In this document: piece after piece, positions 25,248 to 34,882 of the stretch | Layout of the letters: the number at the start of each line of letters is the position of its first letter | How positions within the stretch are numbered: position 1 is the stretch's first letter | Origin: HGM11412 sp045536025 | GTDB lineage: Bacteria > Bacillota > Clostridia > Christensenellales > Borkfalkiaceae | Reading direction: 5' to 3' | Assembly (NCBI GenBank): GCA_045536025.1 | Contig: JAZSMT010000008.1 | Coordinates: 1 to 64,000 of the forward strand | DNA length: 64,000 bases | Program-made: the position numbers and the translations under genes | Notes under the pieces: generated by a model | Told to the model about the DNA's origin: nothing | Databases searched by the model: none | What the model saw: the letters and a program-made list of their open reading frames with translations, nothing else

Positions 25248-26768
25248 ATGCTTGCCAAAGTTAGAAGTTACGCCCTTTGCGGTTTAGAAGGCTTTTTGGT
25301 AGACGTTGAAGTCGACGTTAGTAAGGGTATACCTTCGTTTGATATCGTAGGGCTTCCTGATACCGCGGTTAAAGAATCTAAAGAAAGGGTGCGTTCGGCA
25401 ATTAAAAACAGCGGATTTAAATTTCCTAATGCTAAAATTACCGTTAATCTCGCCCCGGCGGACGTGAAAAAGCAAGGTGCGTATTTAGACCTTGCTATTG
25501 CGCTTGGTATTATAAAGGCGTCGTCGAGCGAACTTTCACTTGAGCTTGACGAATATATAGTGATAGGCGAGCTTTCTCTCGACGGTAGCTTAAGGGCTGT
25601 TCAAGGTATTCTTCCCGTATTAATATCGGCAAAAGAGGGCGATTACGGCAAGTTTATAATCCCTTGCGATAACGCTACTGAAGCTAGCTACATATCGGGT
25701 ATTGAGGTATACGCTTTAAACGAACTTAAAAGTGCCGTTTCAATGCTTAGTAAGATGGAAACGCCGTCGGCGGTAATTCCCTCCGATTTCAATTTTAAAA
25801 ATTATAAGAAATACGACGTAGATATGTCCTACGTTAAAGGTCAGGCGCTAGCTAAGCGCGCAATCGAGGTTGCCGTTGCAGGCGGACACAACGTGTTGTT
25901 CGTAGGCCCTCCGGGTGCAGGTAAAACTATGCTTGCAAAGTGCGTTCCCACCATTATGCCTGATATGAGTTTTGAAGAGGCGCTTGAAACTACTAAAATT
26001 CACAGTGTGGCAGGAACTCTTAGAGGGGAAGAGGGTATAGTTACGGCAAGGCCGTTTATGACGCCTCACCACACAGCCTCTCAAATATCGATAGTAGGCG
26101 GTGGGCAAAACGTAATGCCTGGAATTATAAGCTTAGCGCATAACGGCGTGTTGTATCTTGACGAAATGCCCGAATATCCACGGTCGGTACTCGAGAGCTT
26201 GCGCCAACCGCTTGAAGATAGGGTTATCACGGTTACTAGAACTAAGGCGTCGGTAGAATATCCAGCAAGCTTTATGCTCGTTGCAAGTATGAACCCTTGC
26301 CCTTGTGGGAATTTAGGCAGTAAAAACGGCGAGTGCAAGTGCACGCTTTCGCAAATTCAAAAATACAAAAGTAAAATTTCAGGTCCGTTACTTGATAGAA
26401 TTGACCTTCAAATCGGGGTTGACGGGGTAGAGTATTCAGACCTTGTAAGCGATAAGCTTGAAGAAAGTAGCGAAGTGGTCAAACGCCGTGTAAATCTAGC
26501 GAGAAATATTCAGCGTGCAAGATTTGAATTAGACGGTATATCGTGTAACGCTGAAATGGGCGAAAAGCACATTAAAAAATACTGCGTATTATCTAAAGAG
26601 TGCGAAGATATTATTAAAAAGGCGTTTACCTCGCTCAATTTATCTGCAAGAGCGCGCAGTAGAATTATAAAAGTAGCAAGAACGATAGCCGACCTTGAGC
26701 TTAGCGAAAACATTTTGCCCGAGCATATATTAGAAGCGGTAGGATATAGGAGCAACCAAAGCGTATGA
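25248..26768 (+). CDS. YifB/ComM-family Mg-chelatase-like AAA+ ATPase
   Basis: 506 aa. The N-terminal Lon-protease-like (ChlI) domain spans about 1-170; Walker A is GPPGAGKTMLAK (about 221-232), Walker B is VLYLDEMPE, with an arginine-finger region and a C-terminal helical lid (NLSARARSRIIKVARTIADL). The Mg-chelatase signature NPCPCGNLGS is present. ComM of Haemophilus is a branch-migration helicase for natural transformation. The four-base overlap with dprA here fits a recombination/DNA-uptake role. Confidence 0.92.
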   Translation: MLAKVRSYALCGLEGFLVDVEVDVSKGIPSFDIVGLPDTAVKESKERVRSAIKNSGFKFPNAKITVNLAPADVKKQGAYLDLAIALGIIKASSSELSLELDEYIVIGELSLDGSLRAVQGILPVLISAKEGDYGKFIIPCDNATEASYISGIEVYALNELKSAVSMLSKMETPSAVIPSDFNFKNYKKYDVDMSYVKGQALAKRAIEVAVAGGHNVLFVGPPGAGKTMLAKCVPTIMPDMSFEEALETTKIHSVAGTLRGEEGIVTARPFMTPHHTASQISIVGGGQNVMPGIISLAHNGVLYLDEMPEYPRSVLESLRQPLEDRVITVTRTKASVEYPASFMLVASMNPCPCGNLGSKNGECKCTLSQIQKYKSKISGPLLDRIDLQIGVDGVEYSDLVSDKLEESSEVVKRRVNLARNIQRARFELDGISCNAEMGEKHIKKYCVLSKECEDIIKKAFTSLNLSARARSRIIKVARTIADLELSENILPEHILEAVGYRSNQSV

Positions 26769-27835
26769 CGGAACTTGAAAAGGGGCTTATAATTCTTGAC
26801 GGCTCGTTTGATATAGATTACAAATACAAGCGCGAACTCGTTGACGGTATAGATAAAATTAATTCTTTAACCGAATTTGCAAGCCTTGCTTTAAGCTTTT
26901 TTAAATCAAAAATTCAAGAGTTTGACGAAAAGCTTTTTAAATCAAAATTTACTGATAGCGAATATAATAAACTCATTGCAAAATACGATAGCAAAAAGGT
27001 AAAAGTTATAACTGAATTTTCAAGCATTTATCCCGAAGAACTTAAAGAAATTCCATTTAGACCTATTTGCTTATACCTTTTAGGTAACGAAAAGTTGCTT
27101 AACGCTAAGGATAAGTTTTCAATAGTGGGATCGAGAAAGACTATACCTTCAATCTTGAAAATTTCTGAAGATTATTCTAGCGAGCTTTCAAAAAGCGGTG
27201 TAGTTATAGTAACGGGCGTAGCAGGCGGTGGCGACTTATCTGCAATCAAAGGCGCTGTGGATAGCGGTAACTTGATTTGCGTATCGGCAAGTGGTTTTGA
27301 CCATTTAGATAAAGAATATACGCGCGAGTACGCTAATAAAATTGCAAAAAATTGTCTTATTATATCCGAATATCCGCCGTGCGTACAAGCAATGCCGTAT
27401 TTCTATCCTATACGAAATAGAATTATAGCAGGCTTATCAAAGGGAACGCTTATAATAAGCGGTAGCTATAAAAGCGGAACTCGCCACACTTATAACTACG
27501 CGCTTGAATACGGCAAAGAAGTTTTTGCGTTTCCATACGGCTTAAACGTAACGTCGGGCGAGATTTGTAACGAAATAATAAAGCAAGGCGGTTATCTGGT
27601 AACCGAACTTGAAGATATAACCTCGGTATGCGGATTTTCTTTGAGTAAAAAAGAAGATATACTGCTAAATGATAGAGAATATACTGTATTATCTACTATA
27701 AAAAACGGATGTTATACGGTAGACGATATATTATTAAAAACAGGGCTTAAAATATTTGAGCTTATGCCAACGCTTACTGCGTTGGAGATAAAAAGTTTAA
27801 TCGTAAAATCAGGTAGCGATTATACGCCGATATAA
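26765..27835 (+). CDS. dprA: DNA-processing protein DprA (divergent)
   Basis: DprA loads RecA on incoming single-stranded DNA. The Rossmann core is visible: FSIVGSRK, VTGVAGGGDLSAIKGAV, FYPIRNRIIAGLS and SGTRHTYNYALEYGKEVFAFPYG, where typical DprA has SGA-x-G-ID-x-x-AH and SGSLITA; several of these positions are changed. An N-terminal helical segment of about 100 residues and a C-terminal winged-helix-like segment flank the core. 356 aa. The start overlaps the yifB stop (ATGA). The call is secure as a DprA/Smf-family protein, less so as a fully active one. Confidence 0.85.
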   Translation: MTELEKGLIILDGSFDIDYKYKRELVDGIDKINSLTEFASLALSFFKSKIQEFDEKLFKSKFTDSEYNKLIAKYDSKKVKVITEFSSIYPEELKEIPFRPICLYLLGNEKLLNAKDKFSIVGSRKTIPSILKISEDYSSELSKSGVVIVTGVAGGGDLSAIKGAVDSGNLICVSASGFDHLDKEYTREYANKIAKNCLIISEYPPCVQAMPYFYPIRNRIIAGLSKGTLIISGSYKSGTRHTYNYALEYGKEVFAFPYGLNVTSGEICNEIIKQGGYLVTELEDITSVCGFSLSKKEDILLNDREYTVLSTIKNGCYTVDDILLKTGLKIFELMPTLTALEIKSLIVKSGSDYTPI

Positions 27836-27848
27836 ATTAAGGAGTTTT

Positions 27849-30119
27849 ATGCAACTAATCATCGTAGAATCACCCAAAAAAGCAAAGACAATAGAGAGAT
27901 TTTTAGACGGTAAATATAAAGTAATGGGTAGTGGAGGGCACGTTAGAGGGCTTCCTGAAAAACGCTTCGCCGTTGACGTTGACAACGGCTTTGAGCCCAC
28001 CTACGTTATAGAGCCTAAGCAGGAAAAACTCGTTAAAGAATTAAAACAAGTAGCGTCTAAGGCTGAGCTTGTGTATCTAGCAACCGACCCCGACCGTGAG
28101 GGCGAGGCAATAGCGTGGCATTTATACGAGGTGCTTGGAATAAAGGGCAAAACTCATAGAATTAAATTTAACGAAATTAGCGAAAAGGCGGTTAAAAACG
28201 CCATTTTAGCACCCGAAAGGATAGACTATAATCTCGTAAACTCACAGCAAGCAAGGCGAATACTCGACCGTATCGTTGGCTATAAGCTTTCTCCGCTTGT
28301 AAGAACGCGCGTTAAAGACGGCGAGTCGGCAGGAAGAGTGCAGTCGGTAGCGGTTAAGCTTGCAGTAGAATTAGAGCGCAAAATTCAAAATTTTGAACCC
28401 AAAGAGTATTGGACGGTAACCGCCCACTTAAAATCTACGGGTGATAATCCTATAAAGTTTAAAATGCTTTTAGCGGAAAAGGCGGGTAAAAAATTCCGTC
28501 CGTCAAGCGAGGCTGAGGCAAAGGCGGTTGAGGAGGTTTGCAATCAAAACTCGTTTATCGTAAAATCAGTTAAAAAAAGCGTGATAAAATCAAGGCCGTT
28601 ACCTCCCTTTACCACCTCGACTATGCAACAAGACGCGTCGCATAAGCTAGGGCTTTCAGCTCCTCAAATTATGCAACTTGCACAGCACCTATACGAGGGC
28701 GTTGAAACGGATAGAGGACACTTGGCGCTCGTAACCTATATAAGAACGGACTCTACGCGCATTTCTAATGACGCGCAACAAGAATGTTTAAATTTTATTT
28801 TAGATAATTACGGTAAGGAATATTGTCCTTCTAAACCCAACGTATATACCGCTAAAAAGAATTCGCAAGACGCGCACGAGGCAATTCGCCCGATAGATAT
28901 AACTATTACCCCTGAAAAGGTAAAAGGTATACTTGATAAAAACCACTATAACCTTTATAAACTCATTTACGAGAGATATCTTGCCTCGCAAATGACGCCT
29001 GCCGAGTATAATTCAATGCAAATTATTGCAACGTCTGGCGAATACGGCTTTAAAGCGAGTGGTAAAAGCGTTAAATTCAAAGGTTTTACCGCCGTTTACG
29101 ACTATCAGATAGAAGATAAGTCTGACGACGTTATTGAAAATAAAATTCTTCCCGACTTAACGGACGGAGAGGTTTTATCCCTTCAAAAACTCGGGGGCGA
29201 GCAAAAATTTACAAAACCCCCCGTTAGATATACCGACTCGTCGCTCGTTAAAGCGATTGAGGAAAATGGTATCGGCAGACCTTCGACTTACGCAACCATA
29301 ATAGGTACGCTAACGAAGCGTAAATATATTGCAAGAAAGGGTAAATACCTAATTCCCACGGAAATTGCCTTTGAGGCGACCGACTTTTTAAATAAGTATT
29401 TTTCTGACGTTATGGATATAGGCTTTACCGCCAAGATGGAAGATAAGCTCGACGATATTGCCGAAGGCGAGATTGATTGGCATACCGTAGTCGGTGAATT
29501 TTACAACCCCTTTATAAACGAGCTTAAAATTGCTGGAAACGACAATAACGAGCCAACCGATATTCCTTGCGATTACTGCGGTAATTTAATGGTTAAAAAG
29601 AAGGGTAGGTTCGGCGAGTTCTTGTATTGTCAAAAATGCAAAAAGACTAAAAACCCCGATGATAAGGTTTCTAAAAATACATGTCCCAACTGCGGTGAGC
29701 TTATGATACTTAAAGACGGTAGATACGGTAAATACCTATCTTGTCCGAACGTTGAGTGCAACACCAAAATGCAAGAGGGGGACGAGGTTTCTCAAGAAAA
29801 ATGCCCGAAATGCGGTGCTGTAATGCTCAACAAAACGGGCAAGTTCGGAAAGTATTTAAAGTGCAGTAAGTGTACGCAAACGAAAAGTTTGAGCGAATAC
29901 GTAGGCGTTTGCCCAGTTTGCCATAAACCGGCGCAAAAAATGATAAGTAAAAAAGGTAAGGTGTATTACGGTTGCTCGGGATATCCGTCCTGCAACTTTA
30001 TAAGCTGGGATATTCCCACCGGCGAGCTTTGCCCCACCTGTGGTAAGCACCTTATAAGTAAGGAGGGTGCTACCGTTTGCTCGGATAAAAACTGTAATTA
30101 TGAGGAGAAATTAAAATGA
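27849..30119 (+). CDS. topA: DNA topoisomerase I
   Basis: A type IA topoisomerase that relaxes negative supercoils. The Toprim domain (IVESPKKAKTIE, ATDPDREGEAIAWHL) is followed by the active-site region YIRTDSTRI, with the nucleophilic Tyr, and GRPSTYATIIGTL. The C-terminus carries five cysteine-pair zinc ribbons (first CDYCGNL, last CPTCGKHL ... CSDKNC; about 575-750), more than the three or four usually seen. 756 aa. It starts after AAGGAG and overlaps hslV (ATGA). dprA-topA-hslVU is the Bacillus order with trmFO and xerC/codV absent. Confidence 0.96.
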   Translation: MQLIIVESPKKAKTIERFLDGKYKVMGSGGHVRGLPEKRFAVDVDNGFEPTYVIEPKQEKLVKELKQVASKAELVYLATDPDREGEAIAWHLYEVLGIKGKTHRIKFNEISEKAVKNAILAPERIDYNLVNSQQARRILDRIVGYKLSPLVRTRVKDGESAGRVQSVAVKLAVELERKIQNFEPKEYWTVTAHLKSTGDNPIKFKMLLAEKAGKKFRPSSEAEAKAVEEVCNQNSFIVKSVKKSVIKSRPLPPFTTSTMQQDASHKLGLSAPQIMQLAQHLYEGVETDRGHLALVTYIRTDSTRISNDAQQECLNFILDNYGKEYCPSKPNVYTAKKNSQDAHEAIRPIDITITPEKVKGILDKNHYNLYKLIYERYLASQMTPAEYNSMQIIATSGEYGFKASGKSVKFKGFTAVYDYQIEDKSDDVIENKILPDLTDGEVLSLQKLGGEQKFTKPPVRYTDSSLVKAIEENGIGRPSTYATIIGTLTKRKYIARKGKYLIPTEIAFEATDFLNKYFSDVMDIGFTAKMEDKLDDIAEGEIDWHTVVGEFYNPFINELKIAGNDNNEPTDIPCDYCGNLMVKKKGRFGEFLYCQKCKKTKNPDDKVSKNTCPNCGELMILKDGRYGKYLSCPNVECNTKMQEGDEVSQEKCPKCGAVMLNKTGKFGKYLKCSKCTQTKSLSEYVGVCPVCHKPAQKMISKKGKVYYGCSGYPSCNFISWDIPTGELCPTCGKHLISKEGATVCSDKNCNYEEKLK

Positions 30120-30655
30120 GTATAGAATTTCGCGGAACTACCATTTGTGCAGTAAAGAAAAACGGCGTTACCGCTATTGCGGGTGATGGTCAAGTAACCT
30201 TCGGCGAATCGGTAGTGTTTAAAAATAACGCTAAAAAAGTAAGAAGAATTTATAACGATAGAGTAATCGTAGGCTTTGCAGGCTCGGTATCCGACGCGTT
30301 TACCCTAACTGAAAGGTTTGAAGAAATGCTTTCTAAATACTCGGGCAATCTTTTAAGAAGCGTAGTATCCCTTGCCGAGCTTTGGCGCTCTGACAAGGTG
30401 GCGAGAAAGCTTGAGGCTATGATGATATGTGCCGATAAAGATAATATGTACGTCGTGTCTGGTGGCGGTGAAATTATCGAGCCAGACGGCGGTGTTTGCG
30501 CTATCGGTAGCGGTGGCAATTACGCATTAGCGGCAGGTCGCGCGCTTATTGAAGAAACCGATTTCGACGCTGACGTTATAGCTAAAAAAGCATTGCTTAT
30601 AGCAAGCAAAATTTGCGTATTTACCAACGATAATATCGCTGTTGAGAAGATTTAA
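30116..30655 (+). CDS. hslV: ATP-dependent protease subunit HslV (ClpQ)
   Basis: The peptidase half of the HslUV (ClpYQ) protease, a dodecamer of proteasome beta-like subunits. After a short propeptide (MSIEFRG) the conserved TTI sequence supplies the N-terminal catalytic Thr; GDGQVTFG, KVRRIYNDRV, GFAGSVSDAFTL and AIGSGGNYALAAGRAL are all present. 179 aa, normal length. The ATG overlaps the topA stop, and hslU follows 10 nt later. Confidence 0.96.
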   Translation: MSIEFRGTTICAVKKNGVTAIAGDGQVTFGESVVFKNNAKKVRRIYNDRVIVGFAGSVSDAFTLTERFEEMLSKYSGNLLRSVVSLAELWRSDKVARKLEAMMICADKDNMYVVSGGGEIIEPDGGVCAIGSGGNYALAAGRALIEETDFDADVIAKKALLIASKICVFTNDNIAVEKI

Positions 30656-30665
30656 GGAGGAAGTT

Positions 30666-31976
30666 ATGAATTTATCACCGAGAGAAATTGTTCAAGAGTT
30701 AGATAAGTACGTTATAGGACAAGCAAAGGCAAAGCGTGCCGTTGCAATCGCGCTTAGAAACAGATATAGAAGAAGTAGGTTAACCCCCGAACTTAAAGAG
30801 GAAATAACGCCTAAAAACATAATAATGAAAGGACCAACCGGCGTTGGTAAAACAGAAATTGCTAGACGTCTTGCAAAGCTCGTTGGTGCGCCGTTTATTA
30901 AGGTAGAGGCGACTAAATACACCGAGGTTGGCTACGTCGGTCGCGACGTTGAGTCTATGATAAGAGATTTAGTTGAGTGTAGCGTTCGCCTCGTTAAAGA
31001 AGAACAGTTAAATATCGTAGCCTCAAAGGCAAAAGCAACTGCTGAAAAAAAGGTGGTAGACATTATTTACGAGGTTAAAAAGAGTGAAAAAGGCGAAACG
31101 CCCGACGACGTGTTTAAGCATCAAATTTTATCCGATTTAAGAGAGGGTAAGCTTGACAATCTTCATATTGAAATGTCTGTTCAAGATACGCCAAAGCAAC
31201 TTGAAATTTTAGCTGGAACGGGTGCTGAGATAAACCTCGGCTCGATATTTGGCGATATGATGCCCAAGCGCACTAAAAAGAGAAAGGTTACCGTTAAAGA
31301 GGCGGTATCTTATATAATCAACGAGGAAAGCGACAAGCTTATCGACCCCGATGCCGTTAATCAAGAGGCAGTTCGCCGTGCCGAGCAAGAGGGTATTATC
31401 TTTATTGACGAGATAGATAAAATTGCCGCAAAATCTAAGCAGGGCGGTGTTGACGTTTCAAGAGAGGGCGTTCAAAGAGATATTCTTCCTATCGTTGAAG
31501 GCTGTACGGTTATGACTAAATACGGCCCAGTTAAAACCGATTATATCTTATTTATAGCTGCGGGTGCTTTTCACATTTCAAAAGTTCAAGATTTAATCCC
31601 CGAGCTTCAAGGTAGATTTCCTATCAAAGTTGAGCTTTCAAGCCTATCAAAAGAAGATTTCGTAAACATTTTAACGATGCCTCAAAACGCTATAACTATA
31701 CAGTATAAAACGCTACTACTCGTTGATAATATCGACCTTAAATTCACTAAAGACGCCATTGAAGAAATTGCTTCAATTGCCGAAGAGATGAACGCAAGTA
31801 GCGAAGATATAGGGGCAAGGCGACTTCATACGGTTATGGAAAACTTGCTTGAAGATATTTCCTTTAACGCGGGCGGTAACATACCTTTAACTACCGTAAA
31901 CGTTGATAAAAAATACGTGCAAGAACACCTTGCAACGGTTGAAAATAATCAAAGTCTTAAAAAATTTATTCTTTAA
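30666..31976 (+). CDS. hslU: ATP-dependent protease ATPase subunit HslU (ClpY)
   Basis: The AAA+ unfoldase that feeds HslV. ELDKYVIGQ at the N-terminus, Walker A GPTGVGKTE (about 60), an intermediate I-domain (about 110-230), Walker B GIIFIDEIDK, sensor region LIPELQGRFPI and the C-terminal EDIGARRLHTVME are clear; the C-terminal tail KKFIL inserts into HslV. I chose the ATG at 30666, five bases after AAGGAGG (30654-30660), rather than a TTG at 30642 inside hslV. 436 aa. Confidence 0.96.
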   Translation: MNLSPREIVQELDKYVIGQAKAKRAVAIALRNRYRRSRLTPELKEEITPKNIIMKGPTGVGKTEIARRLAKLVGAPFIKVEATKYTEVGYVGRDVESMIRDLVECSVRLVKEEQLNIVASKAKATAEKKVVDIIYEVKKSEKGETPDDVFKHQILSDLREGKLDNLHIEMSVQDTPKQLEILAGTGAEINLGSIFGDMMPKRTKKRKVTVKEAVSYIINEESDKLIDPDAVNQEAVRRAEQEGIIFIDEIDKIAAKSKQGGVDVSREGVQRDILPIVEGCTVMTKYGPVKTDYILFIAAGAFHISKVQDLIPELQGRFPIKVELSSLSKEDFVNILTMPQNAITIQYKTLLLVDNIDLKFTKDAIEEIASIAEEMNASSEDIGARRLHTVMENLLEDISFNAGGNIPLTTVNVDKKYVQEHLATVENNQSLKKFIL

Positions 31977-31985
31977 GGAGAAAAT

Positions 31986-33233
31986 ATGGTTAATATACCC
32001 AAAGGAACTAAAGACGTATTGCCGTCAGACAGTTATAAGTGGCACTATCTTGAAAACACGGTACGCGAAGTTTGCCGTATTTTTGGAATAAAAGAAATTA
32101 GAACGCCAACTTTTGAGCATACCGAGCTTTTCTTGCGCGGTGTTGGCGATACTACCGATATCGTCAATAAAGAAATGTACACCTTTGAGGATAAAGGTAA
32201 AAGAAGTATTACCTTAAAGCCCGAAGGTACGGCAGGTGTAGCGCGCGCGTTTATAGAAAACGGCTTAGTTAGCTCTGCAATGCCTCTTAAAATGTATTAC
32301 GTTACGCCCGTATTCCGCTACGAGCGCCCTCAAGCAGGTAGACTTAGAGAGCATCATCAATTCGGCATAGAATTCTACGGTGCAAAGTCTGCTGATATCG
32401 ACGCTGAAGTTATTTTAACGGCGTACACTTTTTTAAGTAAAATAGGTCTTAAAGTAGCCCTAAACATCAACAGTATGGGCTGTAAAGAGTGTAGGGCTGA
32501 ATATAATAAAGTGCTTAAAGAGTTCTATAAAGATAAGCTTGACGGTATGTGTCCGACCTGCCGTGAACGCTACGAGAAAAATCCGCTTAGAATTATCGAT
32601 TGCAAAGAAGAAAATTGCAAAAAAATAAATGAAAATGCGCCAGCTATCACCGATTACTTGTGTAAAGAATGCTCCGAGCATTTTGAAAGCCTTAAAAAAT
32701 ATCTTAAAATCGCAGGGCTTGAATATACCGTTAATCCGCGTATCGTTCGCGGGCTTGACTACTATACTAAAACGGTGTTTGAGTTCGTTACCACCTCGCT
32801 TGGCTCGCAAGGCACTGTTTGCGGTGGCGGTAGATACGATAACTTAGTTGAGCAAATCGGCGGAGCTTCCGTACCAGGTATAGGCTTTGGTATGGGGCTT
32901 GAAAGGGTTTTAATGCTTGCCGAGGTTGAGGGAATTAAGTTTCCAAACAACGAAAGCATTAAGTTATTTATAGCCTCAATGGGCGAAAGTGCAAGCGATA
33001 AGGCGTTTGAGCTTTGCTACGCGCTTAGAAAGGCGGGTATTTCAGCCGAAACCGACCACTTAGGCAGAAGCTTTAAATCGCAGTTCAAATACGCCGATAA
33101 AATCGGTGCAGAATACGTTATAGCACTTGGCGACAACGAGATTGAAAGCGGTGTTTGTAAAGCAAGAAAAATGCTTGACGGTAGCGAAACTGAATTATCT
33201 CTTGATAAAGTAGTTGAATTTTTTAATAAATAA
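31986..33233 (+). CDS. hisS: histidyl-tRNA synthetase
   Basis: A class II aminoacyl-tRNA synthetase charging tRNA-His. Motif 1 region near GTKDVLP, TLKPEGTAG, motif 2 FRYERPQAGRLREHHQFG, the His-binding RGLDYYTKTVFEF and motif 3 GIGFGMGLERV are present, with the C-terminal anticodon-binding domain from about 320. 415 aa. The insertion domain carries clustered cysteines (GCKEC, CPTC, CKEENC, CKEC; about 165-235), a pattern seen in some Firmicutes HisRS. It begins after AAGGAG, 9 nt from hslU; no T-box leader is present. Confidence 0.96.
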   Translation: MVNIPKGTKDVLPSDSYKWHYLENTVREVCRIFGIKEIRTPTFEHTELFLRGVGDTTDIVNKEMYTFEDKGKRSITLKPEGTAGVARAFIENGLVSSAMPLKMYYVTPVFRYERPQAGRLREHHQFGIEFYGAKSADIDAEVILTAYTFLSKIGLKVALNINSMGCKECRAEYNKVLKEFYKDKLDGMCPTCRERYEKNPLRIIDCKEENCKKINENAPAITDYLCKECSEHFESLKKYLKIAGLEYTVNPRIVRGLDYYTKTVFEFVTTSLGSQGTVCGGGRYDNLVEQIGGASVPGIGFGMGLERVLMLAEVEGIKFPNNESIKLFIASMGESASDKAFELCYALRKAGISAETDHLGRSFKSQFKYADKIGAEYVIALGDNEIESGVCKARKMLDGSETELSLDKVVEFFNK

Positions 33234-33263
33234 TGCACATTATCATTTCGTAAGGAGAAATTT

Positions 33264-33590
33264 ATGAGTGAATTTGTAAAAAACGTAACCGAATTTGAGT
33301 TTGACGAGGTTGTACTTAAAAGCAAAATCCCCGTGCTCGTTGATTTTTACGCCGTATGGTGCAGTCCTTGCAGAATGCAAGCCCCCGTGCTTGATGAGCT
33401 TGCAAGCGAGCTATCCACCAAAATAAAAGTATGCAAGGTTAACGTTGACGAGGCTGAAAGGCTTGCTATAAACTACGGCATTAACAGCATACCTGCTTTA
33501 CTCGTTTTCAAAGACGGTAAAGTGGTTGAAAAAAGCGTAGGCTTAACCTCTAAAGCCGAGCTTGCCTCAATGCTTATAAGGCACGTATAA
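33264..33590 (+). CDS. trxA: thioredoxin
   Basis: 108 aa with a thioredoxin fold: VLVDFYAVWCSPCRMQAPVL holds the redox pair, VNVDEAERLAINYGI follows, and SIPALLVFKDGK has the cis-proline. The active site is WCSPC instead of the standard WCGPC; the substitution between the cysteines may change redox potential. It starts after AAGGAG and closes the yifB-trxA run, followed by a terminator. Confidence 0.93.
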   Translation: MSEFVKNVTEFEFDEVVLKSKIPVLVDFYAVWCSPCRMQAPVLDELASELSTKIKVCKVNVDEAERLAINYGINSIPALLVFKDGKVVEKSVGLTSKAELASMLIRHV

Positions 33591-33603
33591 TTTGTAAACG
33601 TAA

Positions 33604-33640
33604 AAAATGCACCTTAAAATTTTAGGGTGCATTTTATTTT
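33604..33640 (+). terminator. terminator after trxA
   Basis: AAAATGCACC/GGTGCATTTT with an AT-rich loop that can extend the stem, then ATTTT. Confidence 0.85.
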
Positions 33641-33661
33641 GAATTAATATTTTAGTATGAG

Positions 33662-33691
33662 AAAAGAGTTACCCAATAAGGTAACTCTTTT
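33662..33691 (-). terminator. terminator of rpsT, bidirectional
   Basis: AAAAGAGTTACC/GGTAACTCTTTT with loop CAATAA. The A- and T-rich arms make it functional in both directions. Confidence 0.85.
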
Positions 33692-33706
33692 ATGTTTTAC
33701 TTATAA

Positions 33707-33979
33707 TTACTTAGATGCTTTGAGTGCGTTAAATCTCTTCATAAGGCCAGATTTTTTGTTAGCAGCAGTATTTTTAGCGTATACGTTTTTAGTAACCGCC
33801 TTATCGATTGCAGCCATAGTAGCGGGAAGAGCCGCTTCAGCCTCTTGAAGATTACCAGCATCGAGCATCGCGTTAAAGTTTTTAATGTAAGTTTTTACTT
33901 CCGACTTATCACTTTTGTTAATATTTGCTTTTTTCTGATTAACGAGAACGCGTTTTTTCGCCGATTTAATGTTAGGCAT
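33707..33979 (-). CDS. rpsT: 30S ribosomal protein S20 (bS20)
   Basis: A 90-aa basic helical protein binding 16S rRNA. It begins MPNIKSAKKRV and has the Ala/Lys-rich helix KNTAANKKSGLMKRF near the end, both typical of bS20. A clear AAAGGAG lies upstream of the ATG. It is a single-gene unit with its own promoter and terminator. Confidence 0.96.
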   Translation of the reverse strand: MPNIKSAKKRVLVNQKKANINKSDKSEVKTYIKNFNAMLDAGNLQEAEAALPATMAAIDKAVTKNVYAKNTAANKKSGLMKRFNALKASK

Positions 33980-34019
33980 TTCAATCTCCTTTCAATGTAA
34001 CTTCTTATAAACTACGGCT

Positions 34020-34048
34020 ATTTTAACACACTTTTATAAAAGTTGCAA
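34020..34048 (-). promoter_or_regulatory. promoter of rpsT
   Basis: On the minus strand TTGCAA (34043-34048), 17-bp spacer, TAAAAT (34020-34025), giving a leader of about 35 nt with a Shine-Dalgarno sequence. Confidence 0.7.
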
Positions 34049-34134
34049 CTTTTTTTCACACATTTATTAGCCTAAAATTAAAAAATCTCGATTTTATTTC
34101 TATAAAACGATTTTTCTAAATAAAAATATGTATT

Positions 34135-34872
34135 ATGCGTGATTTTTTAAATTTGCCTATCGGCGTAATTGATAGCGGTATCGGCGGTCTATCCGTCCTT
34201 GATAGGCTTATAAAAGCCTTTCCTAATGAAAGTTTTTTATACTACGGCGACAACGATAATTCCCCTTACGGCAACAAGCCGTTATCTTTCGTTAAAGAAA
34301 GGATAGAAAAAATCGTTGAAACTTTATATAAAAGGGGAGTAAAGGGGATAGTTATTGCTTGTAACACAGCATCAACTCATTTTTATAAGGATATAAAAAA
34401 CGCCTATCCATTTTTTGTAATTCCCACCTTTCCACCTATAGTTAAAGGCAAGGGGGTTTATCTTGCGTGCACCTCAAATACAGCAAAAAGCGATTACGTC
34501 AAAAAACACTATAAAAGTAAGGTTATAGCCTTTCCCCGCCTTGCAAAAACAATTGAAAATAACGTTTTTAACTTAGATGATTTCAACGTTTATCCCTATT
34601 TTGAAAAGCTAAATAAAAAAATCGAGGTTTTAGTTTTAGGCTGTACCCACTATTCTTTTATAAGTGATAATATTAAGCGTCAGCTTGGTATAAAAACGAT
34701 AGATGGTTACGATATAATCGTAAACAATTTAAAATTCGAACTTCAAGTTCGCAAAATGTCCTCTAACAGCGCGCAAAAAATTACTTTTCTAGGGGAGAAA
34801 AGCACTTTCAATAAACGGGTTTTTGAAAGGGTGTTTTGCCACACGGGTGGTTATCAATGCAAAAAAAATTAA
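34135..34872 (+). CDS. murI: glutamate racemase
   Basis: Makes D-glutamate for peptidoglycan. GVIDSGIGGLSVL, YYGDNDNSPYG, the first catalytic cysteine in ACNTAS and the second in LGCTHY are all present. At 245 aa it is shorter than most (about 260-270). There is no Shine-Dalgarno sequence and the upstream sequence is AT-rich, so translation may be leaderless or start weakly. It lies just upstream of the dcw cluster, fitting its pathway. Confidence 0.92.
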   Translation: MRDFLNLPIGVIDSGIGGLSVLDRLIKAFPNESFLYYGDNDNSPYGNKPLSFVKERIEKIVETLYKRGVKGIVIACNTASTHFYKDIKNAYPFFVIPTFPPIVKGKGVYLACTSNTAKSDYVKKHYKSKVIAFPRLAKTIENNVFNLDDFNVYPYFEKLNKKIEVLVLGCTHYSFISDNIKRQLGIKTIDGYDIIVNNLKFELQVRKMSSNSAQKITFLGEKSTFNKRVFERVFCHTGGYQCKKN

Positions 34873-34882
34873 AAAAAATTAC

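Noticed and set aside
31976..31986. T-box leader for hisS
   Set aside because: Only 9 nt separate hslU from hisS, so no leader exists.
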